DNA from: Halobacillus litoralis
Lineage (GTDB): Bacteria > Bacillota > Bacilli > Bacillales > Halobacillaceae
Direction of reading: 5' to 3'
NCBI RefSeq assembly: GCF_009856445.1
Contig: NZ_WMFA01000001.1
Span: 496,001-560,000 of the forward strand
DNA length: 64,000 nucleotides
Below the pieces are notes generated by a model. It worked only from the letters and a program-made list of their open reading frames with translations. It did not search any database and was not told the origin of the DNA. Shown here in pieces: positions 29,698 through 37,921 of this stretch. The position numbers and the translations under genes are program-made. Numbering within the stretch: position 1 is the stretch's first letter; every line of letters starts with the position of its first letter.

Positions 29698-30984
29698 GTG
29701 GCGGATTTAACAATCTCCAATTTAGAGACAATGACATTGAAAGGGCTTTATGCGAAAGCGAGACAATATAAAGTCTCTTATTATGCAAAACTGACAAAGC
29801 GCGAATTAATATTTGCGATTTTGAAAGCTCAGGCTGAAAAAGATGGTTTTCTGTTCATGGACGGAATCCTTGAAATTATTCCTTCAGAAGGTTTCGGCTT
29901 TTTAAGACCAATCAATTATTCTCCAAGTGCAGAAGATATTTATATTTCTGCCTCTCAAATCCGTCGTTTTGACTTGAGAAATGGGGACAAGGTATCTGGT
30001 AAGGTACGTCCGCCTAAAGAGAACGAACGTTATTATGGTCTCTTGCACGTCGATGCCGTAAACGGAGAAGATCCAGACTCAGCAAAGGAAAGAGTCCACT
30101 TCCCGGCATTGACCCCGTTGTATCCGGATCGTCAAATGAAGCTTGAGACGGACACGAAAAAGCTTTCTACAAGAATCATGGATTTGATGGCGCCCGTCGG
30201 TTATGGTCAGCGTGGTTTGATTGTTGCTCCACCAAAAGCAGGAAAGACGATGCTTTTAAAACAGATGGCCAACAGCATCTCAACAAACCATCCAGACGCG
30301 AAACTCATCATTTTACTTGTTGATGAACGTCCGGAAGAGGTAACAGATATTGAGCGCTCAGTAGCACCAGATGTGGATGTTGTCAGTTCCACGTTTGATG
30401 AAGTTCCTGAAAATCACATCAAGGTTTCTGAACTGGTGCTTGAAAGAGCGATGCGTCTTGTTGAACATAAACGTGATGTGATTGTTCTCATGGACAGCAT
30501 CACTCGTTTAGCTCGCGCTTACAACCTCGTCATTCCTCCAAGTGGCCGTACATTATCAGGAGGAATCGACCCGGCTGCCTTCCACCGTCCGAAACGATTC
30601 TTCGGTGCTGCTCGTAACATTGAAGAAGGAGGAAGCTTGACGATTCTTGCTACCGCCCTTGTGGATACAGGTTCACGTATGGATGACGTCATTTATGAGG
30701 AGTTCAAGGGAACCGGAAACATGGAGCTTCATCTTGACCGTAGTCTTGCTGAGCGTCGAATCTTCCCTGCGATTGATATTCTTCGTTCAGGAACAAGGAA
30801 AGAAGAATTGCTTCTTCCTCAAACCCACCTGGATAAAATCTGGGCCATTCGGAAATCGATGTCTGATTCGCAGGACTTCACAGACAGATTCCTGCGTCGC
30901 TTGAGGGCATCGAAAAATAATGAAGAGTTTTTCGATCTAATGGATAAAGATATGAAAGGGAAGGCAACAGCCGCCCGTCGTTAA
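29698..30984 (+). CDS. rho: Transcription termination factor Rho
   Basis: Hexameric RNA-dependent ATPase that ends transcription at unstructured C-rich RNA. The 428-aa protein has the N-terminal helix bundle, the cold-shock-like RNA-binding domain ([20 protein letters not shown]) and the RecA-type motor with P-loop PPKAGKT (about 178-184) and [12 protein letters not shown]. Start GTG 29698 has GTGGTGAT upstream. It is in the usual place upstream of rpmE. Confidence 0.97.
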   Translation: MADLTISNLETMTLKGLYAKARQYKVSYYAKLTKRELIFAILKAQAEKDGFLFMDGILEIIPSEGFGFLRPINYSPSAEDIYISASQIRRFDLRNGDKVSGKVRPPKENERYYGLLHVDAVNGEDPDSAKERVHFPALTPLYPDRQMKLETDTKKLSTRIMDLMAPVGYGQRGLIVAPPKAGKTMLLKQMANSISTNHPDAKLIILLVDERPEEVTDIERSVAPDVDVVSSTFDEVPENHIKVSELVLERAMRLVEHKRDVIVLMDSITRLARAYNLVIPPSGRTLSGGIDPAAFHRPKRFFGAARNIEEGGSLTILATALVDTGSRMDDVIYEEFKGTGNMELHLDRSLAERRIFPAIDILRSGTRKEELLLPQTHLDKIWAIRKSMSDSQDFTDRFLRRLRASKNNEEFFDLMDKDMKGKATAARR

Positions 30985-31030
30985 AAAGGGGAAATGGTTT
31001 TAACGATTGTATGTTTCTTGAAACTGGATG

Positions 31031-31059
31031 TTGCATCAGGGGGGAGCCCCTGTTATAAT
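31031..31059 (+). promoter_or_regulatory. rpmE promoter with palindromic spacer
   Basis: TTGCAT (31031-31036), 17-nt spacer, TATAAT (31054-31059). Most of the spacer is an inverted repeat CAGGGG-GGAG-CCCCTG (31037-31052), a possible operator. About 95 nt of leader follow before rpmE. Confidence 0.65.
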
Positions 31060-31161
31060 CATTCTATGTGAGTTTCAGTACAAGGTGTTATCACGAACCT
31101 TCGACGGCTCTTACAATAACTCTGTTTCCAAAGGATTCAGGGCAAAAAGGAGTGGAAGAAC

Positions 31162-31407
31162 ATGAAAGCAGGAATTCATCCAGAATACCGTAAAGTTGTA
31201 TTCCTAGACACAAGTTCTAATTTCAAGTTTCTAACAGGGTCTACTCAGTCTTCTGAAGAAACAATCGAGTGGGAAGATGGAAACACGTATCCATTGATCC
31301 GCGTAGAGATTAGTTCTGCGTCTCACCCGTTCTACACAGGTAAGCAGAAAGCTGACAAAGCTGGCGGCCGTGTGGATCGCTTCAAGAAGAAATATAACCT
31401 TTCATAA
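31162..31407 (+). CDS. rpmE2: 50S ribosomal protein L31, type B (zinc-free)
   Basis: An 81-aa large-subunit ribosomal protein. It lacks the CxxC pairs of zinc-binding L31 and contains the longer central insert of the C-minus form ([20 protein letters not shown]). The conserved [10 protein letters not shown] and [10 protein letters not shown] segments are present. In B. subtilis the rho-tdk position is held by the zinc-binding type, with the zinc-free form elsewhere and induced by zinc starvation. Here the zinc-free form is at the standard locus. AAAAAGGAGTGG precedes the start. Confidence 0.95.
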   Translation: MKAGIHPEYRKVVFLDTSSNFKFLTGSTQSSEETIEWEDGNTYPLIRVEISSASHPFYTGKQKADKAGGRVDRFKKKYNLS

Positions 31408-31452
31408 TTATGATACCCTCTCTCCTGAGAGGAACTTCATCATTTTGAACAA

Positions 31453-31487
31453 AAACAGGCAAATTGTCTCAGATGTTTGCCTGTTTT
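31453..31487 (+). terminator. rpmE terminator
   Basis: 11-bp stem AAACAGGCAAA / TTTGCCTGTTT (31453-31463, 31476-31486) running into a long T tract. Confidence 0.88.
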
Positions 31488-31565
31488 TTTGTCAAAAAAT
31501 AGGGGTATAAAAGCCTTTGTTGGAAAGGTGCTAATTATACTCTTCAAAGGACTTATCAATAAGGG

Positions 31566-31626
31566 GAGCTGTCCTTGGTGATTGAAGCCGCCGTTATACC
31601 GGCGTCATCAAGGGAGCTCTTTTTTG
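31566..31626 (+). other. Long terminator-like hairpin upstream of tdk
   Basis: A compound stem: GAGCT/AGCTC (31566-31570, 31615-31619), CCTTGGTGA/GTCATCAAGG-type pairing (31573-31581, 31605-31613) and CGCCG/CGGCG (31589-31593, 31600-31604), ending in TCTTTTTTG. The rpmE terminator lies only 80 nt upstream, so this one must end a separate short transcript or attenuate tdk. Confidence 0.65.
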
Positions 31627-31704
31627 TTGAAATAAAGGGGAGGATACCGGATGATCCCCCCGTATTTTGAAGCTTGATTGAGTGAGAAGGGAGCGACAGT
31701 AGAC

Positions 31705-32328
31705 GTGTATGTAATGAAACAGAGTGGATGGGTCGAACTCATCTGCGGAAGTATGTTCAGCGGGAAATCAGAGGAGTTGATCCGCCGTGTCAGGCGTGCG
31801 ACTTTTGGTAATTTGACGGTCCGTGTCTATAAACCTGCGATTGATGACCGGTACAAAGAAGATGCAGTTGTATCTCATAACGGCACTTCTGTAATGGCTC
31901 GTCCTGTAAAAAGCTCGTTGGATATCCTTCAGCATGTGACGGATGAAGTGGATGTCGTAGGAATCGATGAATTGCAGTTTTTTGACGAGCATATCGTAGA
32001 GGTCGTCGAGTGTTTGGCAGACAAAGGCATACGCGTCATCGTCGCTGGACTGGATACCGACTTCAGAGGTGAGCCTTTTGGCAAAATGCCGGAAATGATG
32101 GCATTAAGTGAAAGTGTTACAAAGTTAAACGCCATCTGCCCTATTTGTGGTTCACCGGCCAGCCGTACTCAACGCTTGATCGATGGAGCACCCGCTTCCT
32201 ATGACGATCCAATCATCTTAGTCGGTGCATCGGAATCATACGAACCGCGTTGCCGCCATCATCACGAAGTACCTAACAAGCCCAGGCAACACGAAGTGAA
32301 AAAGGTTTACGCTGAAAAAACAACATAA
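31705..32328 (+). CDS. tdk: Thymidine kinase
   Basis: Salvage enzyme phosphorylating thymidine with ATP; 207 aa. The P-loop is [10 protein letters not shown] near residue 13. The lasso domain binds structural zinc through CPICGS and CRHHH. Start GTG 31705 gives [18 protein letters not shown], the conserved N-terminus; AGGGAG is 11 nt upstream, slightly distant. An in-frame TTG 9 codons earlier has no ribosome site. The rpmE-tdk adjacency is conserved. Confidence 0.93.
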   Translation: MYVMKQSGWVELICGSMFSGKSEELIRRVRRATFGNLTVRVYKPAIDDRYKEDAVVSHNGTSVMARPVKSSLDILQHVTDEVDVVGIDELQFFDEHIVEVVECLADKGIRVIVAGLDTDFRGEPFGKMPEMMALSESVTKLNAICPICGSPASRTQRLIDGAPASYDDPIILVGASESYEPRCRHHHEVPNKPRQHEVKKVYAEKTT

Positions 32329-32338
32329 ACCACTACTC

Positions 32339-32366
32339 AGACAGCTGATCCCCAGCTGTCTTTTTC
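32339..32366 (+). terminator. tdk terminator
   Basis: 9-bp stem AGACAGCTG / CAGCTGTCT (32339-32347, 32353-32361) followed by TTTTCTTTT. Confidence 0.88.
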
Positions 32367-32387
32367 TTTTTCACTATTCTTAAATAG

Positions 32388-33090
32388 AAGCTCCCGTTTG
32401 TGGAAGACTCAGTTTCGAGACGTTTGTGTGATTCTAGGGGCTCTGGGAAAAGGTTCGTCTTGCTCCATCGTCCAGACACTCGCGTCATAAGCAGAACAGC
32501 AACGGAATGTGCTTTTCATTCCGTTGCTGTTCTGCTTATGCCAGTCGTGTCTACCAGGACGATTCCGCATTTGAACACTTTCCATGGGCGGGCGGTGAGC
32601 CTCCTCAGGCTACGCCTTCCGGGGTCTCACCTGTCCCACACGTCCCATAGGAGTCTCACCGTTTCCCTCCGCCCCTTTACCATGGAATAGATTCTCGAAA
32701 CCTACACTAAAAGGGCAGCTCTTATGATTTTGATAGGCGGATTTTAGAACCCCTGCACTTATAAGTAAGGTTCTAATCCTTCCCACCCACACAGGCAAAA
32801 AAGGCTTTGTATCAAGCGATTACGCTTTCTAAACATCCATTGGATAGAGTACATATTATCCATTTCCTATAAACATATAAGCTAATTTTCTAAGTAGTGG
32901 TTTCGAGAACCTACTATGATAAAGGGGCGGAGGGGAATGGCGAGACTCCTGCGGGAAAAGAGTGCTAGGTGAGACCCCGGAAGGCGTCAGCCTGAGGAGG
33001 CTCATCGCGCTCCCGCGGAAAGCGAGCTATTCCCCATAGCCCCATCCACTCAACAAACTTCTCGAAACTGAGTCTTCAAGAAACCTGCCA
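32388..33090 (-). repeat. Giant palindromic repeat, copy C (with nested insertion)
   Basis: Fills the tdk to 33206 gap, in the opposite orientation to copies A, B and F: the AAGCTCCC tip is at 32388 and the CTGCCA tip ends at 33090. Terminal motifs are at 32403-32420 and 33060-33077; inner TCTCGAAACC at 32693-32702 and GGTTTCGAGA at 32899-32908. The 196-bp centre (32703-32898) closely matches that of copy A. The left arm holds a 120-bp inverted-repeat insertion. Confidence 0.9.
32458..32577. repeat. Nested 120-bp inverted-repeat insertion in copy C
   Basis: Copy A reads GGTTCG-CTTTCC; copy C has 120 bp between these. The core is a perfect 24-bp inverted repeat (32486-32509 with 32517-32540, 7-nt loop). 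Imperfect pairing continues outward (ATCGTCC near 32468 with GGACGAT near 32556). It has no coding potential and resembles a small foldback element. Confidence 0.8.
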
Positions 33091-33205
33091 GTTAGTTGAA
33101 TGAATGTGCTCTCTTTTATACTCGATGTGCTTGGTTTCGTTTAAATACCTGTATTTTGTGATACTTTAAATATAGATAAACAACGTTTGGTATGGAGGGA
33201 TAGAA

Positions 33206-33892
33206 GTGGATAAGCGTTCCATTCAGTCAGATATGTCGAGCTATATTGGTAAGCTGTTACGTGACCACTTTGGAAAAGGACCCTCCTCTGTTTTCGTCTC
33301 CATCGAAGGGAAATTTCTTACCATCTATTTGAAAGATTTTCTTGCACCCATGGAACGTGTTTTAGTCGGTCAGAGAAATGATAAAAAAGTAGAAGAAACG
33401 CGGGACCTCATGATGAGAGAATTAATTCCTGATATAAAAGCAACCTTTCGGGCCACTTCGGGTATCCATGTGGACCATTTGTATTATGACTGGTCTCTAT
33501 CCAGGCGGACGGGTGTGCTTGTCGGAGTCATTACAACGGATGCCCCTGATGAAGGTGAAGAATTAATATCTTATGAACACAAAGATGCGGTACACGAAGA
33601 AGTGGAAAAACTGAGCCAGAAAGCGGAAAAAGCACCTGCCTCCATTCGGTCGTTTTTGCTGAACAATCGAACATTATTGATTGAGCGTAATGGAATATTG
33701 GTCGCTATTGAAAAAGAAATGATCAGTGCAGGATATGAACAGCCTTTGAAAATTTCCAAAAGAAGGTTAGAAAAGCGTCTTCTAAATCATGCCTCTTTCG
33801 AAACAATCCTTGGTACAAGCATAGAAGATGTCTTTATAGACTGGGATTTCGATAAAGACCGTAGTTACATGGTTCTGATATTGAAACCTTAA
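33206..33892 (+). CDS. Tandem DUF2294 (MpsC-like) protein
   Basis: A 228-aa soluble protein made of two copies of the domain formerly called DUF2294 and now named MpsC in Pfam (about residues 5-115 and 130-228). Each copy ends in a similar block: HVDHLYYDWSLSRRTGVLVG in the first and IEDVFIDWDFDKDRSYMVLI in the second. MpsC takes its name from a staphylococcal membrane-potential system, but stand-alone soluble members have no established function. Start GTG 33206 has GGAGGG upstream. It is followed 15 nt later by a small Cys-containing protein, probably co-transcribed. Confidence 0.8.
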   Translation: MDKRSIQSDMSSYIGKLLRDHFGKGPSSVFVSIEGKFLTIYLKDFLAPMERVLVGQRNDKKVEETRDLMMRELIPDIKATFRATSGIHVDHLYYDWSLSRRTGVLVGVITTDAPDEGEELISYEHKDAVHEEVEKLSQKAEKAPASIRSFLLNNRTLLIERNGILVAIEKEMISAGYEQPLKISKRRLEKRLLNHASFETILGTSIEDVFIDWDFDKDRSYMVLILKP

Positions 33893-33907
33893 AGAGGGGG
33901 ACATAGA

Positions 33908-34195
33908 ATGATCGGCGAAAAGGATACCACCTTGCTGGAGAAGACATTATTACTCGAAGAATGCATGAATGCTTATAAGTATGCTGTAGAAACTGCACAG
34001 AAAAAAAGCCTGCTAGTGGAGGACATGGCTGCTTCATGTGCGGAAGTTTGTAAAAAGGCTGCAGAAGAATGCTTGACTCTCGGTACCATGGAAAACGACA
34101 AAATCTACCTCATGTGTTTAGAATATGTCCAGTTGTGTGAAGAGCTTGAAAAGTATCAAAGGATTGAACAAGAGGACATGAAGAAATCAGTTTAG
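33908..34195 (+). CDS. Small cysteine-containing helical protein
   Basis: A 95-aa protein predicted to be mostly helical, with six cysteines at 19, 44, 48, 55, 70 and 77. CAEVCKKAAEEC has spacing reminiscent of four-helix-bundle, DUF326-type copper-binding proteins, but there are too few cysteines for a firm assignment. It has an AGAGGGGG ribosome site and lies 15 nt after the MpsC-like gene. Function unknown. Confidence 0.7.
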   Translation: MIGEKDTTLLEKTLLLEECMNAYKYAVETAQKKSLLVEDMAASCAEVCKKAAEECLTLGTMENDKIYLMCLEYVQLCEELEKYQRIEQEDMKKSV

Positions 34196-34227
34196 GCAGA
34201 CCTGTTTTCATATCGTCCAATCTGTAC

Positions 34228-34395
34228 TATAATAGTATTTGGGATGAAACGAAGACGTTTGATCCTTACTCGTGCTTAACCATTGAATTTTGATAACATG
34301 TTAATATATTATTCGGTAACACTGATCTGGACAATAGAGCTGGACAAAAGCCGAAAAGTATCTTTCTTTCCACAAGTAGATACTTTTCGGCTTTT
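34228..34395 (+). ncRNA. Possible short noncoding transcript
   Basis: A TATAAT box at 34228-34233 is followed by about 150 nt without a supported gene and then by a perfect 18-bp terminator stem (34346-34363, 34378-34395) with a T tract. The -35 region is weak. It could be a small RNA or a leader attenuating the downstream small gene. Confidence 0.35.
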
Positions 34396-34397
34396 TT
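34346..34397 (+). terminator. Strong terminator upstream of the CTG-start frame
   Basis: Perfect 18-bp stem beginning AAAAGCCGAAAAGTATCT with a 14-nt loop, then six T residues ending at 34397. It closes the transcription unit of the MpsC-like pair or of the candidate ncRNA. Confidence 0.88.
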
Positions 34398-34440
34398 GCG
34401 TTTTTTGAGCTGATTATGCTCAACGAAAGGAGTATGCGCT

Positions 34441-34605
34441 CTGTATCGTATAGTTGGATTTGATAGCCACCGTGTCGTTATTGAGTTTAGAAAAGATGAC
34501 AAGGATTTGGTTTTTGAAAAATATGCAGATGCTGAAGAGTATTTGAAGAAAATTAAACAGGAAAATATCATTCCTAATAAATATCAGTTACTCATCCAGG
34601 AGTAA
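34441..34605 (+). CDS. 54-aa conserved-looking small protein, CTG start
   Basis: An open frame beginning LYRIVGFDSHRVVIEFRK and ending KYQLLIQE, with alternating hydrophobic strands and a charged helix (YADAEEYLKKIKQ), so a small folded alpha-beta protein is likely. No ATG, GTG or TTG lies between the upstream in-frame stop (34411) and codon 23. CTG 34441 is 8 nt after AAAGGAG (34426-34432), an ideal spacing. A strong terminator lies just upstream and another just downstream, so it is its own transcription unit. The alternative is a sequencing frameshift, since ATG 34434 is in another frame. Function unknown. Confidence 0.6.
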   Translation: MYRIVGFDSHRVVIEFRKDDKDLVFEKYADAEEYLKKIKQENIIPNKYQLLIQE

Positions 34606-34610
34606 CCACC

Positions 34611-34640
34611 AAACCAAGCGGTCCTACCGCTTGGTTTTTT
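34611..34640 (+). terminator. Terminator of the 54-aa gene
   Basis: 11-bp stem AAACCAAGCGG / CCGCTTGGTTT (34611-34621, 34627-34637) with a T run. Confidence 0.9.
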
Positions 34641-34655
34641 TATACTTCTTTCACT

Positions 34656-35204
34656 AAAGCTCCCTTTAGTTGAAGACTCAGTTTCGAGATGTTTCCAGGG
34701 TTCGTTGCCTGGTTAAGCGTTAGGGGTGGCTGGGAAGCAACTCGCTTTCCTGTGGGGGAGTGGCGAGCTTCCTCGGACTACGTCCTGCGGGATCTCGCCG
34801 ATCTCCTTTCTCCCACGGGAGTCTCGCAGCTTCCCAACCACCCCATTTGTGGAGAAGTGGAACGAACCCCTATACAGAAAGTGAGTGTCTCTTATTCCTC
34901 TATCCTAAGTAGGCATAAAACGCTCTATATCAAGCCTTAAGTTCTGCCATCCAGCAGTAGAAAATTTTATATGATTCATTTCGCTTCATTATTCAAGCTG
35001 ATCTTTTAGAAGTGGTTTCGAGAATCATACTTGGTTAAGGGGAGGAGGGGAATGGCGAGACTCCTGAGGGAAAAAAGTGCTTGGTGAGACCCCACAGGAC
35101 GCAGTCCGAGGAGGCTCACCGCGCTCCCGCGGAAAGCGAGTCATTCCCCGCAGCCCCCATCCACTCAAAAAACATCTCGAAACTGAGTCTTAAAGAAACC
35201 TGCC
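34656..35204 (-). repeat. Giant palindromic repeat, copy D
   Basis: Same orientation as C and E: AAAGCTCCC tip at 34656, CCTGCCA tip near 35204. Terminal motifs are at 34672-34689 and around 35174-35191. The left arm is a clearly diverged subtype (Cs and Gs substituted around 34720-34840, yet still pairing with itself), while the right arm is nearly identical to copies B and E. It fills the gap upstream of the lipoprotein gene. Confidence 0.88.
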
Positions 35205-35282
35205 ATTATATTGAATAACGAATGGGGCATAAGTGGGGTGGTTTCGGAGACAATAACGGTAAAAAGAGAAGAGGTGCTAGAG

Positions 35283-35684
35283 ATGAGAAGTTTCTTACTA
35301 ATGGCCGCAATGGCTGCCGTTTTGTTGAGTGCATGTGGGTTGCAGGGAGATAAATACCAAGGGATGACCAGTCGTGATGATGTAGAGAACATGGGCTACA
35401 ATAATGAAGTGACTCGAGGAGAAGAGAGCCCGCGTTCCATGAACAAAGTCGGATATACATGGGGGCTGAAACAGGACAGGGAGAATATGAAAGCAGCAGC
35501 CCAACAACTACCCGGAGTCGAAGTGAAGAGGGTTACGCTTGAAGCAAACCAAGCATGGGTGACGGTACACATCGAAGGGGATGAAGATCTTTCCAAAGAA
35601 GAAAAAGCCGAATGGAAAGCTCAAGTTCAAGAAGCTGTTTACCAGGCTGTTCCCCGCTATGACATTCATGTAAGAATCAAATAA
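35283..35684 (+). CDS. YhcN/YlaJ-family sporulation lipoprotein
   Basis: A 133-aa predicted lipoprotein with a lipobox LLSAC (Cys18). The C-terminal part (AAQQLPGVEVKRVTLEANQA and DIHVRIK) matches the YhcN/YlaJ family of spore-coat and germination-related lipoproteins. Start ATG 35283 follows AGAGGTG; a TTG 24 codons upstream would bury the signal peptide and overlaps the repeat edge. It lies between repeat copy D and prfA. The sporulation role is from the family, not proven here. Confidence 0.82.
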   Translation: MRSFLLMAAMAAVLLSACGLQGDKYQGMTSRDDVENMGYNNEVTRGEESPRSMNKVGYTWGLKQDRENMKAAAQQLPGVEVKRVTLEANQAWVTVHIEGDEDLSKEEKAEWKAQVQEAVYQAVPRYDIHVRIK

Positions 35685-35900
35685 CTTTTGGATGGTTTCC
35701 TTCCTTTAGGTAGGGGAATGACTAAGTGTCTGCGTGAAATTCCGTGGAACAAAGTTGTTTCCCTTTTTCTTCCTCTATGGAGATACGGTTACCAAAGTAA
35801 AGTACGTGAAGACATCTTTTTTGAGGAATGGGGTGGGCGGTTGTATCCATGACCTCTCTATAATATAATTAGAATGTTATGGAGAAAGAGGTGCATACCA

Positions 35901-36971
35901 TTGATCGAACGTTTACAAACATTAGAAGATCGTTATGAAAAATTGAACGAATTACTTAGTGATCCTGAAATTATTTCTGATACGAATAAACTGCGTGAGT
36001 ATTCCAAAGAACAATCCGGCCTGCAGGAAACAGTGACAGCTTATCGTGAGTATAAAGAAGTGGCAGAGCAGCTGGATGATGCGAAGGCGATGCTTGACGA
36101 CAAAATGGATGCGGATATGGTGGAAATGGTCAAAGAAGAGATTCATGAACTTTCCACACGCAAACAAGACCTTGAAGAACGGTTGAAGGTTCTTATGCTT
36201 CCGAAAGACCCGAATGATGATAAGAACGTCATCATGGAAGTGCGCGGAGCAGCGGGCGGAGATGAAGCTGCTTTATTCGCTGGTGACCTATATCGGATGT
36301 ACGCACGGTATGCTGAGGCGCAAGGCTGGAAAACAGAAGTCATTGAAGCGAATGCCAGTGACGTCGGTGGTTATAAAGAAATCATCTTTATGGTGTCTGG
36401 GAATATGGCTTATTCCAAGCTGAAGTTTGAAAATGGCGCTCACCGTGTCCAACGTGTACCGGAAACAGAATCGGGGGGACGTATTCATACGTCTACTGCG
36501 ACTGTCGTTGTCATGCCTGAAGCTGAAGAAGTTGAGGTGGAATTGCATGATAAGGATATTCGAGTCGATACCTTTGCTTCCAGTGGACCAGGAGGGCAGA
36601 GTGTCAACACGACCATGTCCGCTGTACGCCTGACCCACGAACCGACGGGTACCGTTGTATCGTGTCAGGACGAAAAATCACAAATTAAGAACAAAGAAAA
36701 GGCGATGAAAGTTCTTCGGGCTCGTGTTTATGATAAGTTCCAACAGGAAGCCCAGGCAGAATACGATGAAAATCGTAAGTCTGCTGTAGGTACAGGGGAC
36801 CGTTCCGAGCGGATACGTACGTACAACTTCCCGCAAACACGTGTGACGGATCACCGAATCGGTCTAACGTTACAAAAGCTTGATCAGATTCTCCAGGGAA
36901 ATATGGATGAAATCATTGATGCTCTATTGATTGAAGAGCAAACGAAAAAAATGGAGCAGATTGGTGAATAG
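35901..36971 (+). CDS. prfA: Peptide chain release factor 1
   Basis: Recognises UAA and UAG stops and triggers peptide release; 356 aa. The GGQ catalytic motif lies in [12 protein letters not shown] (about 228-239). Start TTG 35901 gives the conserved N-terminus (M)[18 protein letters not shown] and has AGAGGTG 7 nt upstream; the open frame begins 9 codons earlier without support. It is translationally adjacent to prmC, whose product methylates this GGQ glutamine. Confidence 0.96.
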   Translation: MIERLQTLEDRYEKLNELLSDPEIISDTNKLREYSKEQSGLQETVTAYREYKEVAEQLDDAKAMLDDKMDADMVEMVKEEIHELSTRKQDLEERLKVLMLPKDPNDDKNVIMEVRGAAGGDEAALFAGDLYRMYARYAEAQGWKTEVIEANASDVGGYKEIIFMVSGNMAYSKLKFENGAHRVQRVPETESGGRIHTSTATVVVMPEAEEVEVELHDKDIRVDTFASSGPGGQSVNTTMSAVRLTHEPTGTVVSCQDEKSQIKNKEKAMKVLRARVYDKFQQEAQAEYDENRKSAVGTGDRSERIRTYNFPQTRVTDHRIGLTLQKLDQILQGNMDEIIDALLIEEQTKKMEQIGE

Positions 36972-36972
36972 T

Positions 36973-37833
36973 ATGCAGCCTACTTTTACGTCGATTCGGG
37001 AAGCCCGCCGCTGGGCTTCTCTTTTTTTACAACAACATCAACGGGAACCGAGGGTGGCTGATTTATTACTCGAACATTTTTTGAAATGGACACCCTCCCA
37101 ACTTCTTGCTTTTGACGATCAACGGTTACCTGATGAAGCAGAGAAGGATTTCGCCCAGGCAGTCAGACAGCATGCGGAGACAGGGATCCCTGTCCAGCAC
37201 CTTACAGGAGTCGGTCACTTTTATGGACGGGAATTTCAAGTCAATGAAAACGTGCTGATTCCAAGGCCTGAGACGGAAGAGCTGGTCCTTGGCGTTATGG
37301 ATTATGTCCGTGATGAAAATTTGCAGACACCAAGAATTATTGACCTTGGCACAGGTAGTGGTGTCATTGCGATTACCCTTGCTACCGAACTTCCGGGGAG
37401 TGAGGTTAGTGGTGTAGATCTCTCAGAGGAAGCTCTTGAAATAGCTGAAAAAAATGCTGCTCAGCATGGGGCCGATGTTCGCTTTTATCGAGGGAACTTC
37501 CTGGAATCACTGCTTGAAGAGCCGTTCGACATCATTGTTTCCAATCCCCCTTATATTGCTTTTTCAGAAAAAGATAAAATGGACGATACTGTGGTGGATT
37601 TCGATCCGGCGCTTGCTCTATTTGCTGAGGAGGAAGGGTTGGCTGCCTACAAAACCATCCTTACTCAAATCTCACATATGAAACAAAAACCCAAATGCAT
37701 CGCATTCGAAATTGGTCATGAGCAAGGACGCTCGGTTTCGACGCTCATTCAAGAGATGCTGCCGGAATGTCATACGGAGATACGTCCAGATATAAACGGG
37801 AAGGACCGCATGGTCTTTGCCTTTGTTAAGTAA
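36973..37833 (+). CDS. prmC: Release factor glutamine methyltransferase
   Basis: S-adenosylmethionine-dependent N5-glutamine methyltransferase modifying the GGQ motif of release factors; 286 aa. The SAM-binding motif is IDLGTGSGVIAI and the catalytic motif NPPY is in IIVSNPPYIAF. The ATG lies 1 nt after the prfA stop with only a weak GGTGA upstream, so translation is probably coupled to prfA. Confidence 0.95.
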   Translation: MQPTFTSIREARRWASLFLQQHQREPRVADLLLEHFLKWTPSQLLAFDDQRLPDEAEKDFAQAVRQHAETGIPVQHLTGVGHFYGREFQVNENVLIPRPETEELVLGVMDYVRDENLQTPRIIDLGTGSGVIAITLATELPGSEVSGVDLSEEALEIAEKNAAQHGADVRFYRGNFLESLLEEPFDIIVSNPPYIAFSEKDKMDDTVVDFDPALALFAEEEGLAAYKTILTQISHMKQKPKCIAFEIGHEQGRSVSTLIQEMLPECHTEIRPDINGKDRMVFAFVK

Positions 37834-37859
37834 CCAAATAGAAGATTGATAGATTTATG

Positions 37860-37889
37860 GTTTAAAGTGTAGGCACCCTGTCCATACTA
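37860..37889 (+). promoter_or_regulatory. Candidate sigma-F promoter of spoIIR
   Basis: GTTTA (37860-37864), 15-nt spacer, GTCCATACTA (37880-37889). It fits the sigma-F pattern GYATA-N15-GGNNANAMTR with one mismatch in each element. spoIIR is a sigma-F gene in B. subtilis. A perfect ACTAG-CGA-CTAGT repeat overlaps the predicted start. Confidence 0.55.
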
Positions 37890-37921
37890 GCGACTAGTAG
37901 AGTGACAGGGAGGAAATGAAA

